DNA of 64,000 nucleotides. Origin: Alphaproteobacteria bacterium. Its GTDB lineage: Bacteria; Pseudomonadota; Alphaproteobacteria; Kiloniellales; DSM-21159. How positions within the stretch are numbered: the stretch's first letter is position 1; the number at the start of each line of letters is the position of its first letter. A program made the position numbers and the translations under genes. The DNA lies in assembly GCA_030433005.1 (NCBI GenBank), contig JAUILQ010000015.1:1-64000 (forward strand), in the 5' to 3' direction. The notes under the pieces are model-generated. The model was not told where the DNA came from, made no database searches, and was given only the letters and a program-made list of their open reading frames with translations. Below, in pieces: positions 47,944 to 56,698 of this stretch.

Positions 47944-49407
47944 ATGGCCGAAGCCGTCCAGCAGTCCTTTTTCGATCGCGCGCTGAACAACCTGTCGGGC
48001 GCCTGGCGCGAGGTCGCCGCCTCCGCCGCGCGCTCGGTCGGGATGACCCTGGAGGACCCCGGCGCCGATCCCGAGGCGCTGCGCACCATGATGCGCGACT
48101 GCCTGGAGGCCCGCGGCGGCGAGGTCTCGGCGCGCGCCCGGGCCGCCGAGCTCGGCCAGACCTACCTGAAGCTCGACCCGGCCGGCCGCAACCTCTTCCT
48201 GCGCCTGCTGGCGGAGGACTTCGCGGCCGACCGCGAGGCGGTCGACAAGGCGAGCGCACGGCTCGCCGAGGCCGGCGAGGACAGCGAGCGCCAGGCCGCG
48301 GAGCGGGCGCTGCGGCGCGCCCTGGTGCCGCCCCGGGTCAAGCTGCTGACCCAGTTCAACGGCCTGCCGGAGGGCGTCAAGTTCCTCGCCGACCTGCGCG
48401 CCGACCTGCTGGCGACGCTGGGCGACGACCCGGCGCTCAAGGCCCTCGACGAGGATCTCTACGAGCTGCTGTCGAGCTGGTTCGACACCGGCTTCCTCGA
48501 CCTCGAGGCGATCGACTGGAACTCCAGCGCGGCGCTGCTCGAGAAGCTGATCGCCTACGAGGCGGTGCACGAGATCCGCGACTTCTACGACCTGCGCAAC
48601 CGGCTGGATTCCGACCGGCGCTGCTACGCGCTGTTCCACCCGCGCATGCCCAACGAGCCGCTCGCCTTCGTCGAGGTCGCGCTGGTCAAGGGCCTGGCCG
48701 GCAGCATCCAGGCGCTGCTCGACGAGGAGGCGCCGCAGGACGATCCCAAGAGCGCCGACACCGCGATCTTCTACTCGATCTCGAACACCCAGAAGGGCCT
48801 CAAGGGCATCTCCTTCGGGGAGTACCTGATCAAGATGGTGGTCCGCCACCTCTCGGAGAGCATGCCGGGCATCAAGACCTACGCGACCCTCTCGCCGGTG
48901 CCCGGCTTCCGGCGCTGGCTCGCCGGGCTGCCGGCCGAGGAGCTCAACGGCGTGCTGAGCGTCGAGGAGCGCGGCGGCATCCGGGCGCTGGGCGGCAGCG
49001 ACTCGACGACGGAATCCCTCGCGGCGCTGCTCGAGCGTGCCGACTGGATCCGCGACCCGGTCATCGTCAAGGCGCTGGAGGAGCCGCTGTTGCGCCTGAT
49101 CGCCAAGTACTTCACCGTCAAGCGCGAGGACGGCCAGCCGATCGATCCCGTCGCCCGCTTCCACCTGCGCAACGGCGCGCGGCTGGAGCGGCTGAACTGG
49201 CTGGCCGACGTCTCGGGCAAGGGGCTGAAGCAGGCGGCCGGCATGATGGTCAACTACCGCTACGTTCCCGACGAGGTCGAGCGCAACCACGAGGCCTACG
49301 TCGCCAAGGGCACCGTGGCGATGAGCGCCGAGGTGCGCTCCATGGCGCGGCGTGCGCGCGACGGCGGCTCGACCCTGCGCCGGCTCGGCCTGGCGGCGGG
49401 CCGGTAG
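47944..49407 (+). CDS. matA: Malonyl-CoA decarboxylase
   Basis: 487-residue enzyme of the MLYCD family that releases CO2 from malonyl-CoA to give acetyl-CoA. The N-terminal half is the helical oligomerisation domain (to about residue 175). The C-terminal GNAT-like catalytic part carries Ser in LSPVPGFRRWL (about 320) and His in FHLRNGARLERLNW (about 403), the proposed catalytic residues, plus FYSISNTQKGLKGISFG. It completes the pathway: import by matPQM, activation by MatB, decarboxylation here. Confidence 0.94.
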   Translation: MAEAVQQSFFDRALNNLSGAWREVAASAARSVGMTLEDPGADPEALRTMMRDCLEARGGEVSARARAAELGQTYLKLDPAGRNLFLRLLAEDFAADREAVDKASARLAEAGEDSERQAAERALRRALVPPRVKLLTQFNGLPEGVKFLADLRADLLATLGDDPALKALDEDLYELLSSWFDTGFLDLEAIDWNSSAALLEKLIAYEAVHEIRDFYDLRNRLDSDRRCYALFHPRMPNEPLAFVEVALVKGLAGSIQALLDEEAPQDDPKSADTAIFYSISNTQKGLKGISFGEYLIKMVVRHLSESMPGIKTYATLSPVPGFRRWLAGLPAEELNGVLSVEERGGIRALGGSDSTTESLAALLERADWIRDPVIVKALEEPLLRLIAKYFTVKREDGQPIDPVARFHLRNGARLERLNWLADVSGKGLKQAAGMMVNYRYVPDEVERNHEAYVAKGTVAMSAEVRSMARRARDGGSTLRRLGLAAGR

Positions 49408-49449
49408 GGCGGGCCGGTGAGGCAGCCCACCCCGCGGAGCGGCTGAGCG

Positions 49450-50631
49450 ATGGCGCTGGCGCGCAGCTTCGCGGACGCGCGCGCGGTCGCCGAGGCGCTG
49501 CGCCCGGGCTATCCCGTCTACTGCCTGCGCCCGCACGTGCTGGCCCGCCAGGCCAAGCGCTTCCTGACGCAGTTCCCGGGCGAGGTGCTCTACGCCGTCA
49601 AGTGCAACCCGCACCCGCTGGTCGTCGACGCGCTCTACAAGGCGGGCATCCGCCACTTCGACACCGCCTCGCTGCCCGAGATCGCGCAGATCGCCGAGAC
49701 CTACCCGGACGCGCGGCTCTACTTCATGCACCCGGTCAAGGGCCGAGCGGTGATCAAGAACGCCTACCGCGTCTACGGCGTGCGCCACTACGTCGTCGAC
49801 CACGAGGCGGAGCTGGAGAAGGTGCTGGCCGAGACCGGCGGCCGCGAGGTCACCATCATGGTCCGCATCAACACGCCGCCGTCCGAGGGCACGCTCTACC
49901 ACCTCTCGGCCAAGTTCGGCGCCGACCCGGAGCAGGCGGCAGCCCTGCTCAAACGCGCCGACCAGGCCGGCTGCAAGGTCGGCATCGCCTTCCATGTCGG
50001 CTCCCAGTGCCTGAGGCCCGAGGCCTACGGCGTGGCGCTCGACCTCTGCGGCGAGATCCTGGCGGCGGCTGGGGTCCAGCCGGTGGCGATCGACGTCGGC
50101 GGCGGCTTCCCGGCGCGCTACGTCGAGATGGACTCGCCGCCGCTGTCCGAGTTCTTCCAGGCGATCCGCGACGGCCTCAAGGCGATCAGCGTGCCGCCGA
50201 CGGTCGAGATCTACTGCGAGCCGGGCCGCGCCCTGGTCGCCGCCGGCTGCTCCCTGCTGGTCCAGGTCCAGCTGCGCAAGGACCGCCAGCTCTACGTCAA
50301 CGACGGCATCTACGGCTCGCTGTCGGAGACGGTCGATGCCGGCATCCGCCTGCCGGCCCGCCGGATCCGCCTCGGCGACGACGAGCCGGAAACCGAGGAC
50401 ACGCTCGACTTCACGCTTAACGGCCCGACCTGCGACTCCCTCGACGTCGTGCCCGGCGTCTTCGAGCTGCCGGCCGACACCCGCGAGGGCGACTGGATCG
50501 AGATCGACCAGGTCGGGGCCTACTCGAACGCGCTGGCGACCCACTTCAACGGCTTCTTCCCGGAGACCTTCGTGCTGGTCCAGGACCCGTCGCCGGCCTT
50601 CCAGGAAGGCGCGCGCGAGGCGGCGGCGTGA
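49450..50631 (+). CDS. Type III PLP decarboxylase (ornithine/diaminopimelate family)
   Basis: 393-residue alanine-racemase-fold PLP enzyme. The PLP lysine is K51 in YAVKCNPH. Further marks are FHVGSQ, DVGGGFPARY, CEPGRALVA and the C-terminal Cys C328 in GPTCDSLDVV, which contributes to the partner active site in the dimer. These fit ornithine/lysine/arginine-type decarboxylases of the eukaryotic-like class. The exact amino acid cannot be assigned. The downstream hydrolase gene overlaps its stop by 4 bp. Confidence 0.88.
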   Translation: MALARSFADARAVAEALRPGYPVYCLRPHVLARQAKRFLTQFPGEVLYAVKCNPHPLVVDALYKAGIRHFDTASLPEIAQIAETYPDARLYFMHPVKGRAVIKNAYRVYGVRHYVVDHEAELEKVLAETGGREVTIMVRINTPPSEGTLYHLSAKFGADPEQAAALLKRADQAGCKVGIAFHVGSQCLRPEAYGVALDLCGEILAAAGVQPVAIDVGGGFPARYVEMDSPPLSEFFQAIRDGLKAISVPPTVEIYCEPGRALVAAGCSLLVQVQLRKDRQLYVNDGIYGSLSETVDAGIRLPARRIRLGDDEPETEDTLDFTLNGPTCDSLDVVPGVFELPADTREGDWIEIDQVGAYSNALATHFNGFFPETFVLVQDPSPAFQEGAREAAA

Positions 50632-51497
50632 GCGGCGCCCCTGCCCCCGTGCCGCGCCGGCTGAAGTGCCTGGGCAAGGACGGCTTCCACGACATGGCCT
50701 ACTGGGAGTGGGGCGCCCCGGATGCGCTGCGCACCGCGCTCTGCGTGCACGGCCTGACCCGCAACGGCCGCGACTTCGACGACCTGGCCCGGGCCCTGGT
50801 CGCCGCCGGCTGGCGCGTCGTCTGCCCGGACGTGGTCGGGCGCGGCGAGAGCGGTCGCCTGCCGGACGCCGGGGACTACGGCCTGCTGCAGTACCGCAGC
50901 GACCTCGCGGCGCTGGTCGCGCGGCTCGAGGTCGAGGAGCTGGACTGGGTCGGCACCTCGATGGGCGGCCTGATCGCGCTGGTCACCGCCTGCCTGCCGG
51001 GCCATCCGATCCGCCGCCTGGTGCTCAACGACGTCGGGCCCTTCGTGCCGCAGGCGGCGCTCGAGCGCATCGGCGGCTATGTCGGCCGCGACTGGACGTG
51101 GCCCGACCTCGAGACCGCCGAGGCCCACATGCGCGAGGCCTATGCGCCCTTCGGCCTGACGAGCGACGCCCAGTGGCGGCGCCTGACCGAGGTCTCGGTA
51201 CGTGCGCGGCCCGAGGGCGGCTGGGGGCCGAACTACGACCTGCGCATCGCCGAGCCCTTCGCCGCCGGCCCGCTGCAGGACATCGACCTCTGGGCGCAGT
51301 GGGACGCCATCCGCTGTCCGGTGCTGGCACTGCGCGGTGCCGAGTCCGACCTGCTGCTGCCCGAGACGGCCCAGGAGATGACCCGGCGCGGGCCGCGCGC
51401 CCGGCTGGTCGAGTTCGCCGGCTGCGGCCACGCCCCGGCGCTCATGGACGAGGCGCAGATCCGGCCGGTCGTCGACTGGCTCGGCGAGGAGGCCTAG
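50628..51497 (+). CDS. Alpha/beta hydrolase
   Basis: 289-residue cytoplasmic hydrolase. The nucleophile elbow is VGTSMGGLIA, the oxyanion segment is VHGLTRNGRDF, the acid lies in LALRGAESDLL, and the His is in FAGCGHAPALM. The last shows CGHAP as in lactonase or esterase members. GTG start overlapping the previous stop (GTGA), hence translationally coupled to the decarboxylase. The substrate is unknown. Confidence 0.86.
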   Translation: MSGAPAPVPRRLKCLGKDGFHDMAYWEWGAPDALRTALCVHGLTRNGRDFDDLARALVAAGWRVVCPDVVGRGESGRLPDAGDYGLLQYRSDLAALVARLEVEELDWVGTSMGGLIALVTACLPGHPIRRLVLNDVGPFVPQAALERIGGYVGRDWTWPDLETAEAHMREAYAPFGLTSDAQWRRLTEVSVRARPEGGWGPNYDLRIAEPFAAGPLQDIDLWAQWDAIRCPVLALRGAESDLLLPETAQEMTRRGPRARLVEFAGCGHAPALMDEAQIRPVVDWLGEEA

Positions 51498-51511
51498 CTC
51501 CTGGTCATCCG

Positions 51512-51531
51512 CGCGCGAGGTGTCTCGCGCG
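51512..51531. terminator. Hairpin between convergent genes
   Basis: CGCGCGAG, loop GTGT, CTCGCGCG (8-bp perfect stem) lies between the hydrolase stop (51497) and the opposing rhodanese protein stop (51532). Without a T tract it is at best a weak two-way terminator. Confidence 0.45.
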
Positions 51532-52920
51532 TCACTCGGCGGCCCGGCTCTCGCGCCGTGCCGTGGGATGCCCGGCCGCCCGCCAGGCGCCGGCCGAGCC
51601 GAGGAACACCGAGACGTTCTCGAAGCCGGCGCGCAGCAGCACCGAGGCGGCGATCGTCGCCCGTGCGCCGCTGGCGCACATCACCGTGTAGCTGGCCGCC
51701 GGGTCGAGCTCGTCGAGCCGGTCCGGCAGCTCGCCGACGTAGCGATGCTCGGCCCCCGGGATCGGGTTCGCCTGGACCTCTGGCAAGCCGCGGACGTCGA
51801 GCAGGTGCCAGCCCTCGGGCGCCTCGGCGACGCGCCGGGCGACCGTCTCGACGTCCAGCGCCGGGACGGTGATGAAAGGGCGCGCCGCGGCGGCCCAGCC
51901 GGTCAGCGCGGCCGACAGCCGGCCCTCGACGCGGTCGTAGCCGATGCGCGCCAGGCTGCGCGCCGCCGCCGCCGCCTGGCCGTCGTCGTCGGCGACCAGG
52001 ACCAGCCGCTCCTCGGGATCGAGCAGCCAGCCGGCGAAGGCCGCGAGCATGTCGTGGGGGATCGCCAGGCTGCCCGGCAGGTGGCCGCCGAGGAAGGCGG
52101 TGATGCCGCGCACGTCGACCAGGGTCGCACCCTCGCTCGCCGCCAGGGCGGCGGCCGAGAGCGGTCGCGGCGCCAGCACCCGGCCGGCCGGCGCGCCGCC
52201 CTCCAGGTTCAGCCGCTCCATCAGCCGGAAGTAGGGCGGCTGGTAGTGATGCTCGCGAGTCTTCTGCTCGACGAAGGCCTCGCGGTCGCGCTCCGCCAGC
52301 ATCGGGTTGTTCAGCCGCTCGTAGCCGATCGTCGAGAACTCGCGGTTGGCCATGTTGTCGCCGCACACCGAGCCGGCGCCGTGCGCCGGGTAGACGATCG
52401 CCTGGTCGCCCAGCGCCTCCAGCTTGCGCAGGCTGTCGAACAGCAGGCCGGCGACCTCGCGGGCGCGCTCCGGATAGAAGTCGGTGCGGCCGACGTCGCC
52501 GATGAACAGGGCGTCGCCGGTGAAGACCGCGACGGCCTGCTCGCCGAAGTCTTCGTCGTAGAGCGCGAACGACAGGCTGTCGTCGGTATGGCCCGGGGTC
52601 TCCAGGACGTCCAGCCGCAGGCTGCCGAAGCGAAAGACGGCGCCCTCGCGCACCGTGTCGGCGTAGGCGACCTCGCCGTCGGCATTCGGGCCGTGGTGGA
52701 CGCTGGCGCCGGTCAGCGCCGCCAGCACCGGCGCGCCGGACACCAGGTCCTCGTTTCGGTGCGTCTCGAAGACGTGGGTGAGGCGGCAGCCCTTGGCGTG
52801 GGCCAGCTCGACATAGACCTCGCAGTCGCGGCGCGGGTCGATGACCGCGGCCTCGCCGCCGCCGCCGACCAGATAGGACAGGTGGGCGAGGCCGTCGGTC
52901 TTGATCTTCTCGACAAACAT
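51532..52920 (-). CDS. Metallo-beta-lactamase fold protein with two rhodanese domains
   Basis: 462 residues. The MBL domain (1-250) resembles persulfide dioxygenase-type hydrolases. Instead of the canonical HxHxDH motif it reads ETHRNEDLVSG (H54, N56, D58, L59), so two metal-ligand histidines are replaced; GHTDDS and DALFIGDVGRTD remain. Rhodanese domain 1 (about 265-345) has Asp residues (VADDDGQA) in the active loop and no Cys, so it is probably inactive. Domain 2 (about 360-450) keeps the loop VMCASGARA with Cys. AGGAG lies 5 bases before the ATG. It diverges from the FNT channel gene. Confidence 0.88.
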   Translation of the reverse strand: MFVEKIKTDGLAHLSYLVGGGGEAAVIDPRRDCEVYVELAHAKGCRLTHVFETHRNEDLVSGAPVLAALTGASVHHGPNADGEVAYADTVREGAVFRFGSLRLDVLETPGHTDDSLSFALYDEDFGEQAVAVFTGDALFIGDVGRTDFYPERAREVAGLLFDSLRKLEALGDQAIVYPAHGAGSVCGDNMANREFSTIGYERLNNPMLAERDREAFVEQKTREHHYQPPYFRLMERLNLEGGAPAGRVLAPRPLSAAALAASEGATLVDVRGITAFLGGHLPGSLAIPHDMLAAFAGWLLDPEERLVLVADDDGQAAAAARSLARIGYDRVEGRLSAALTGWAAAARPFITVPALDVETVARRVAEAPEGWHLLDVRGLPEVQANPIPGAEHRYVGELPDRLDELDPAASYTVMCASGARATIAASVLLRAGFENVSVFLGSAGAWRAAGHPTARRESRAAE

Positions 52921-53081
52921 GCGAACTCCTGAATGTATCCTCTGCGGGGCCAACGGGCCGGCGCGCGAATCGTTCCGACGGCCTTCTCCCCTTCCCGGAT
53001 TGAGCCAGCGCAAGGCGGCGGGCGGCCGGCGACCGGAGAGTGCTCCCGAATCGTGGCGATATCGCCGGAGGCGGGAGCGGC

Positions 53082-53882
53082 ATGGACAATCCGACGGGGG
53101 TCGACGCCTACGCGCCGGCGCAGATCGCGCTGAGGGTCGAGACGGCCGGCGTCGCCAAGGCCGGCCAGACGCTGCTGCAGACCCTGGTGCTCGGCGTGCT
53201 CGCCGGCGTCGTCGTCGCCTTCGGTGGCCTGCTGTTCCTGCTGGTGATGACCGAGCCCGGCCTCGGCTTCGGCCTCGCGCGCTGGCTCGGCGGCATCGCC
53301 TTCAGCCTCGGCCTGGTGCTGGTCGTGGTCGGCGGCGCCGAGCTGTTCACCGGCAACAACCTGCTGGTCATGGCCTGGGCCGAGCGCCTCGTCTCGACGG
53401 CCGCCCTGCTGCGCAACTGGATTCTCGTCTATCTCGCCAACCTGGCGGGCGCGCTGGCGATGGTCGCGCTGACCGCACTGGCCGGCAGCCTGGAACTGGG
53501 CGAGGGCGCGCTCGGCCGGACCGCGGCGGCGGCGGCGGAGGGCAAGCTGGCGCTCGGCTTTGCCGAGGCCTTCGTGCGCGGCATCCTGTGCAACGCCCTG
53601 GTCTGCCTCGCCGTCTGGCTGTGCTTCTCGGCACGCGACGTGGCCGGCAAGATCCTGGCGATCGTCGGGCCGATCAGCGCCTTCGTGGCGCTCGGCTTCG
53701 AGCACTCGGTCGCCAACATGTACCTGATCCCGCTCGGCCTGCTGGCTGCGGGCGGCCTGGAGCCGGCGAGCCTCTGGCAGGCCGTCGCCGGCAACCTGCT
53801 GCCGGTCACCCTGGGCAACCTGGTCGGCGGGGCCGGCGGCGTCGCCGGCGTCTACTGGGCGGTCTACCTGCGTCACCGCTGA
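53082..53882 (+). CDS. Formate/nitrite transporter (FNT) family channel
   Basis: 266-residue inner-membrane protein with six helices. FNT marks are GGAELFTGNNLLVMAW in helix 2b, NLAGALAMVAL in helix 3, GILCNALVCLAVWL in helix 4, FEHSVANMYLIPLG in helix 5 with the central His, and NLLPVTLGNLVGGAGGV at the end. Channels of this family pass formate, nitrite or hydrosulfide. It diverges from the rhodanese/MBL gene, which hints at sulfide or another sulfur anion, but the selectivity residues were not resolved. GGGAGC precedes the ATG. Confidence 0.9.
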   Translation: MDNPTGVDAYAPAQIALRVETAGVAKAGQTLLQTLVLGVLAGVVVAFGGLLFLLVMTEPGLGFGLARWLGGIAFSLGLVLVVVGGAELFTGNNLLVMAWAERLVSTAALLRNWILVYLANLAGALAMVALTALAGSLELGEGALGRTAAAAAEGKLALGFAEAFVRGILCNALVCLAVWLCFSARDVAGKILAIVGPISAFVALGFEHSVANMYLIPLGLLAAGGLEPASLWQAVAGNLLPVTLGNLVGGAGGVAGVYWAVYLRHR

Positions 53883-53949
53883 GCAGGGGATCGCCGGGCA
53901 GAGGCGATTTGCCCTGGCCGATTCGGCCGATCCGGCCTATGTCGCGCTG

Positions 53950-54963
53950 ATGATGCCCGAGCCCTTCACGCCGCGCGCGCCCTGGTGGGGCGGCGACCTG
54001 CAGACGCTGCGCAACACGCTGCGCGGCCGCTGGGACCGGCCGGACCTCTCGCCCTGGCCGGCCGAGCGGCTGGTCCTGCGCCTGCCCGACGGCGACCGAC
54101 TGCCGGCCCTGCTGCACAGCGGCGAGGGGGCGGGGCGGCCGCTGGTCGTCGTGATCCACGGCCTGACCGGCTGCGAGGACTCGGTCCACGTGCGGGCGAC
54201 CGCGCGCTGGTTCCTGCGGCGCGGCTGGCCGGTGCTGCGCGTCAACCTGCGCGGCGCCGGACCCGCCGGACCGCTGTGTCCCGCCGGCTCCTACCACGCC
54301 GGGCGCAGCGAGGACCTGCGCCAGCTGCTCGCGGTGCTGAGCTGGCAGCGCCCGGCCCTGGTCGCCCGCGGCGTGCTGCCGATCGGCTTCTCGCTGGGCG
54401 GCAACATGCTGCTGAAGTTCCTGGCCGAAGGCGAGTTCCCGGTGCCGGTCCCGGCCGCCGCGGCGGTCTCGGCGCCGATCGACCTGAAGGCGGCGCAGCG
54501 GCGGCTGATGGCGCCGCGCAACGCCCTCTACCATCGATACCTGTTGGGCGAGATGCGCCGCGAGCTGCGCGCTTCGGTCCAGCAGGCCGAGCCGGGTCGG
54601 CGCGAGCGCGCGCTCGCCAGTCGCTCGGTCTGGGAGTTCGACGAGACCTGGACCGGGCCGCGCAACGGCTTCGCCGGCGCCGACGACTACTATCGGCGCA
54701 ACAGCGCCGCCCCCATGCTTGGCGCGATCCGCGTGCCGACCCTGGTCGTCCATGCGCTGGACGATCCCTGGATCCCGGCGGAGGCCTACCGTGGCGTCGA
54801 CTGGGCGTCCAATCCGGCCCTGACGCCGCTGCTGCCGGGCGGCGGCGGCCACGTCGGCTTTCACGCCGCGGGGCACGCCGAGCCCTGGCACGACCGCATG
54901 GCCGAGGCCTTCTTCGCCGAGCGCCTGGTCGGCTCGGCCGGGTCCCGGCGCCCGGCGGCCTAG
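53950..54963 (+). CDS. YheT-family alpha/beta hydrolase
   Basis: 337 residues of the YheT/embryogenesis-associated hydrolase family. The N-terminus FTPRAPWWGGDLQTL is the family's opening signature. Catalytic elements are Ser in IGFSLGGNMLLK, Asp in HALDDPWIP and His in GGGGHVGFH. IHGLTGCEDS is the oxyanion loop. It may be an esterase of lipid-like substrates. Two adjacent ATG codons (53950, 53953) are possible starts and neither has a good ribosome site. Confidence 0.88.
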   Translation: MMPEPFTPRAPWWGGDLQTLRNTLRGRWDRPDLSPWPAERLVLRLPDGDRLPALLHSGEGAGRPLVVVIHGLTGCEDSVHVRATARWFLRRGWPVLRVNLRGAGPAGPLCPAGSYHAGRSEDLRQLLAVLSWQRPALVARGVLPIGFSLGGNMLLKFLAEGEFPVPVPAAAAVSAPIDLKAAQRRLMAPRNALYHRYLLGEMRRELRASVQQAEPGRRERALASRSVWEFDETWTGPRNGFAGADDYYRRNSAAPMLGAIRVPTLVVHALDDPWIPAEAYRGVDWASNPALTPLLPGGGGHVGFHAAGHAEPWHDRMAEAFFAERLVGSAGSRRPAA

Positions 54964-54974
54964 CGGCTCCGCGG

Positions 54975-56474
54975 TCACTCCGACCGGCCGACCTCCTCGA
55001 GGCTGACGCCGGCGGTCTCGATCCGATAGGCCCAGGTCACCACGGCGCCGAGCAGCGAGGTGCCGACCAGGATGGCGAGCAGCGTCGTGCTGCCGAGGTC
55101 CTCGAGCAGGAGCGGGAACAGGAAGGCCGTCACGACGGCGCCGATCTTGGCGAAAGAGGCGGCGAAACCGGCCCCCTTGCCGCGCACCGGGGTCGCGAAG
55201 ACCTCGCCCGCCAGAAGATAGGTCTGCGCGTTCGGGCCGATGTTGGTGCTGAAGTTGAACAGCATGAAGCCGGCGAAGATCAGCGCGGTCTTGGTCGCGC
55301 CGTCCGCCTGGTCCGACAGCGCGGCCACCAGGAGCCCGAGGGCGCAGCCGACGAAGCCGACGACCTGGAGCCGGATCCGGCCCACGCGGTCGGCCAGCAC
55401 GACCGCCGCGATGATGCCCAGGATCAGCAGGGTGTCGAGAAAGGCGGCCCCCTTGGCCGCCGTGATCTCGTTGGCGACGATGTCGGTGACGCTGTGGGCG
55501 TGCGGCCGGCCGTGCCCGACCGCGGAAGCGAGGATCGTCGGCGTGAAGATGCCGATGCCGTAGGTTCCCAGGTCCTGCAGGAACCAGGGCACCGAGGCGA
55601 GGACAAGGGCGCGCCGGTTGCCTTTGCGGAACAGGGCGCCGTATCCCGTTTCCGACCTACCGGCCGCCCTATCCCCGGGCGTCGCCGCGGGCAGCGGCGT
55701 CGCCCGGGGATAGGGCGGCCGGCGGCGGAGCAGCCGTTTCAGCGCGTGCTCCGCCTCGCCGCGGCGGCCGCGCTCGTTGAGCCAGTGAGCGCTCTCGGGG
55801 ATCGACAGCCGCGCCAGGGTCACGAGCGCCGCCGGGACGATGGCGGTGGCGTACATCCACCGCCAGGCGCCCAGGGTCGGGTTCTCGTTCAGGATCAGGA
55901 AGCCGACCGCGGTGCCGACGAGTGCGCCGACCGCCTGGAAGCCGAAGGCGCCCAGCACGCGGGCGCCGCGGCCGCGCGTCGGCGTCGATTCGGAGATCAC
56001 GACATGCGCGGTCGGGTAGTCGCAGCCGAGCGCGACGCCCATGCCGAGCAGGCAGACGAGCAGCCAGGCGAAGCTCGGCGCGGGAAGGATGGCGACCAGG
56101 AAGATCGTGAAGAGCGCCATCTCGATCACGAACAGGGGTTTGCGGCCGAAGCGGTCGGAGAGCCCGCCGAGCGCGGTCGCGCCGATCAGGATCCCGAAGA
56201 GCGTCGCCGCACCGACCATGCCGTACTGGACCGGGCTGAGTGCGAACTCCTTGCCGATCAGCGGCAGGGCGACGCCGGTCATGAAGACGACCAGCCCCTC
56301 GAAGAACTTGCCCGCCACGGCGAGCCACCAGATGCGCCGCTGCGTCGCGGTTATCGGCGCCGCCACGGCCGGCGTGCCGTCGCGCCACCGCGGGGTCTCG
56401 TCGAGATAGCTCTGAACCGACCGGGCTTCGGCCGACCCGGTTCCTGCTTCTGATTCCGCTCCCGCTCCCGCCAT
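54975..56474 (-). CDS. MFS transporter with embedded palindromic element
   Basis: 499-residue permease with 12 helices in the sugar/organic acid transporter superfamily. GGLSDRFGRKPLFVIEM is the loop 2-3 motif, RWMYATAIVPAALVTLARLSIPESAHWL ends helix 6, and ADRVGRIRLQVVGFVG is the second-half equivalent. A 47-residue polar start (residues 1-47) precedes helix 1. The central cytoplasmic loop carries the Pro/Ala-rich insert RPPYPRATPLPAATPGDRAAG (about residues 251-271), encoded exactly by a 63-bp perfect palindrome. An ATG at 56492 is an alternative start. Confidence 0.85.
   Translation of the reverse strand: MAGAGAESEAGTGSAEARSVQSYLDETPRWRDGTPAVAAPITATQRRIWWLAVAGKFFEGLVVFMTGVALPLIGKEFALSPVQYGMVGAATLFGILIGATALGGLSDRFGRKPLFVIEMALFTIFLVAILPAPSFAWLLVCLLGMGVALGCDYPTAHVVISESTPTRGRGARVLGAFGFQAVGALVGTAVGFLILNENPTLGAWRWMYATAIVPAALVTLARLSIPESAHWLNERGRRGEAEHALKRLLRRRPPYPRATPLPAATPGDRAAGRSETGYGALFRKGNRRALVLASVPWFLQDLGTYGIGIFTPTILASAVGHGRPHAHSVTDIVANEITAAKGAAFLDTLLILGIIAAVVLADRVGRIRLQVVGFVGCALGLLVAALSDQADGATKTALIFAGFMLFNFSTNIGPNAQTYLLAGEVFATPVRGKGAGFAASFAKIGAVVTAFLFPLLLEDLGSTTLLAILVGTSLLGAVVTWAYRIETAGVSLEEVGRSE
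55660..55722. repeat. In-frame 63-bp palindromic element inside a coding gene
   Basis: Two perfect 22-bp arms (55660-55681 and 55701-55722, beginning CCGGCCGCCCTATCCCCGGG) flank a 19-nt loop. The element is 21 codons long and does not disturb the reading frame of the MFS gene. It lies in the loop between helices 6 and 7. Confidence 0.88.
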
Positions 56475-56647
56475 CCCTTGGCCCCCGCGCATCGAGAAGA
56501 AGAGGCGGGGCGGCGAACCCGCAGCCCGGGGCCGCACCCCCGCCTTGCTCCAACGATAGAGGAATTCCGGCGATAGAAGGATCGACTCGCTCTTCGCCGG
56601 CCGGCATGCCCTACCGGCCCGCGCCCTACCGCCCCCTGAACGCAAGA

Positions 56648-56672
56648 GAGGGGGAAGCGACGCTTCCCCCTC
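56648..56672 (-). terminator. Hairpin downstream of the outer-membrane protein gene
   Basis: GAGGGGGAAG pairs with CTTCCCCCTC around a 5-nt loop, 27 bp after the stop of the outer-membrane protein gene. On the minus strand TCTTGCGTT follows, a weak T-rich tail, so it is a likely terminator. Confidence 0.6.
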
Positions 56673-56698
56673 CCAGGGCTTCCACCGGCGCTGCGGCC

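Noticed and set aside
47743-50544. Long antisense open frame opposite matM, matA and the decarboxylase
   Set aside because: Same GC-driven artefact; no recognisable domain, and it runs across three real genes.
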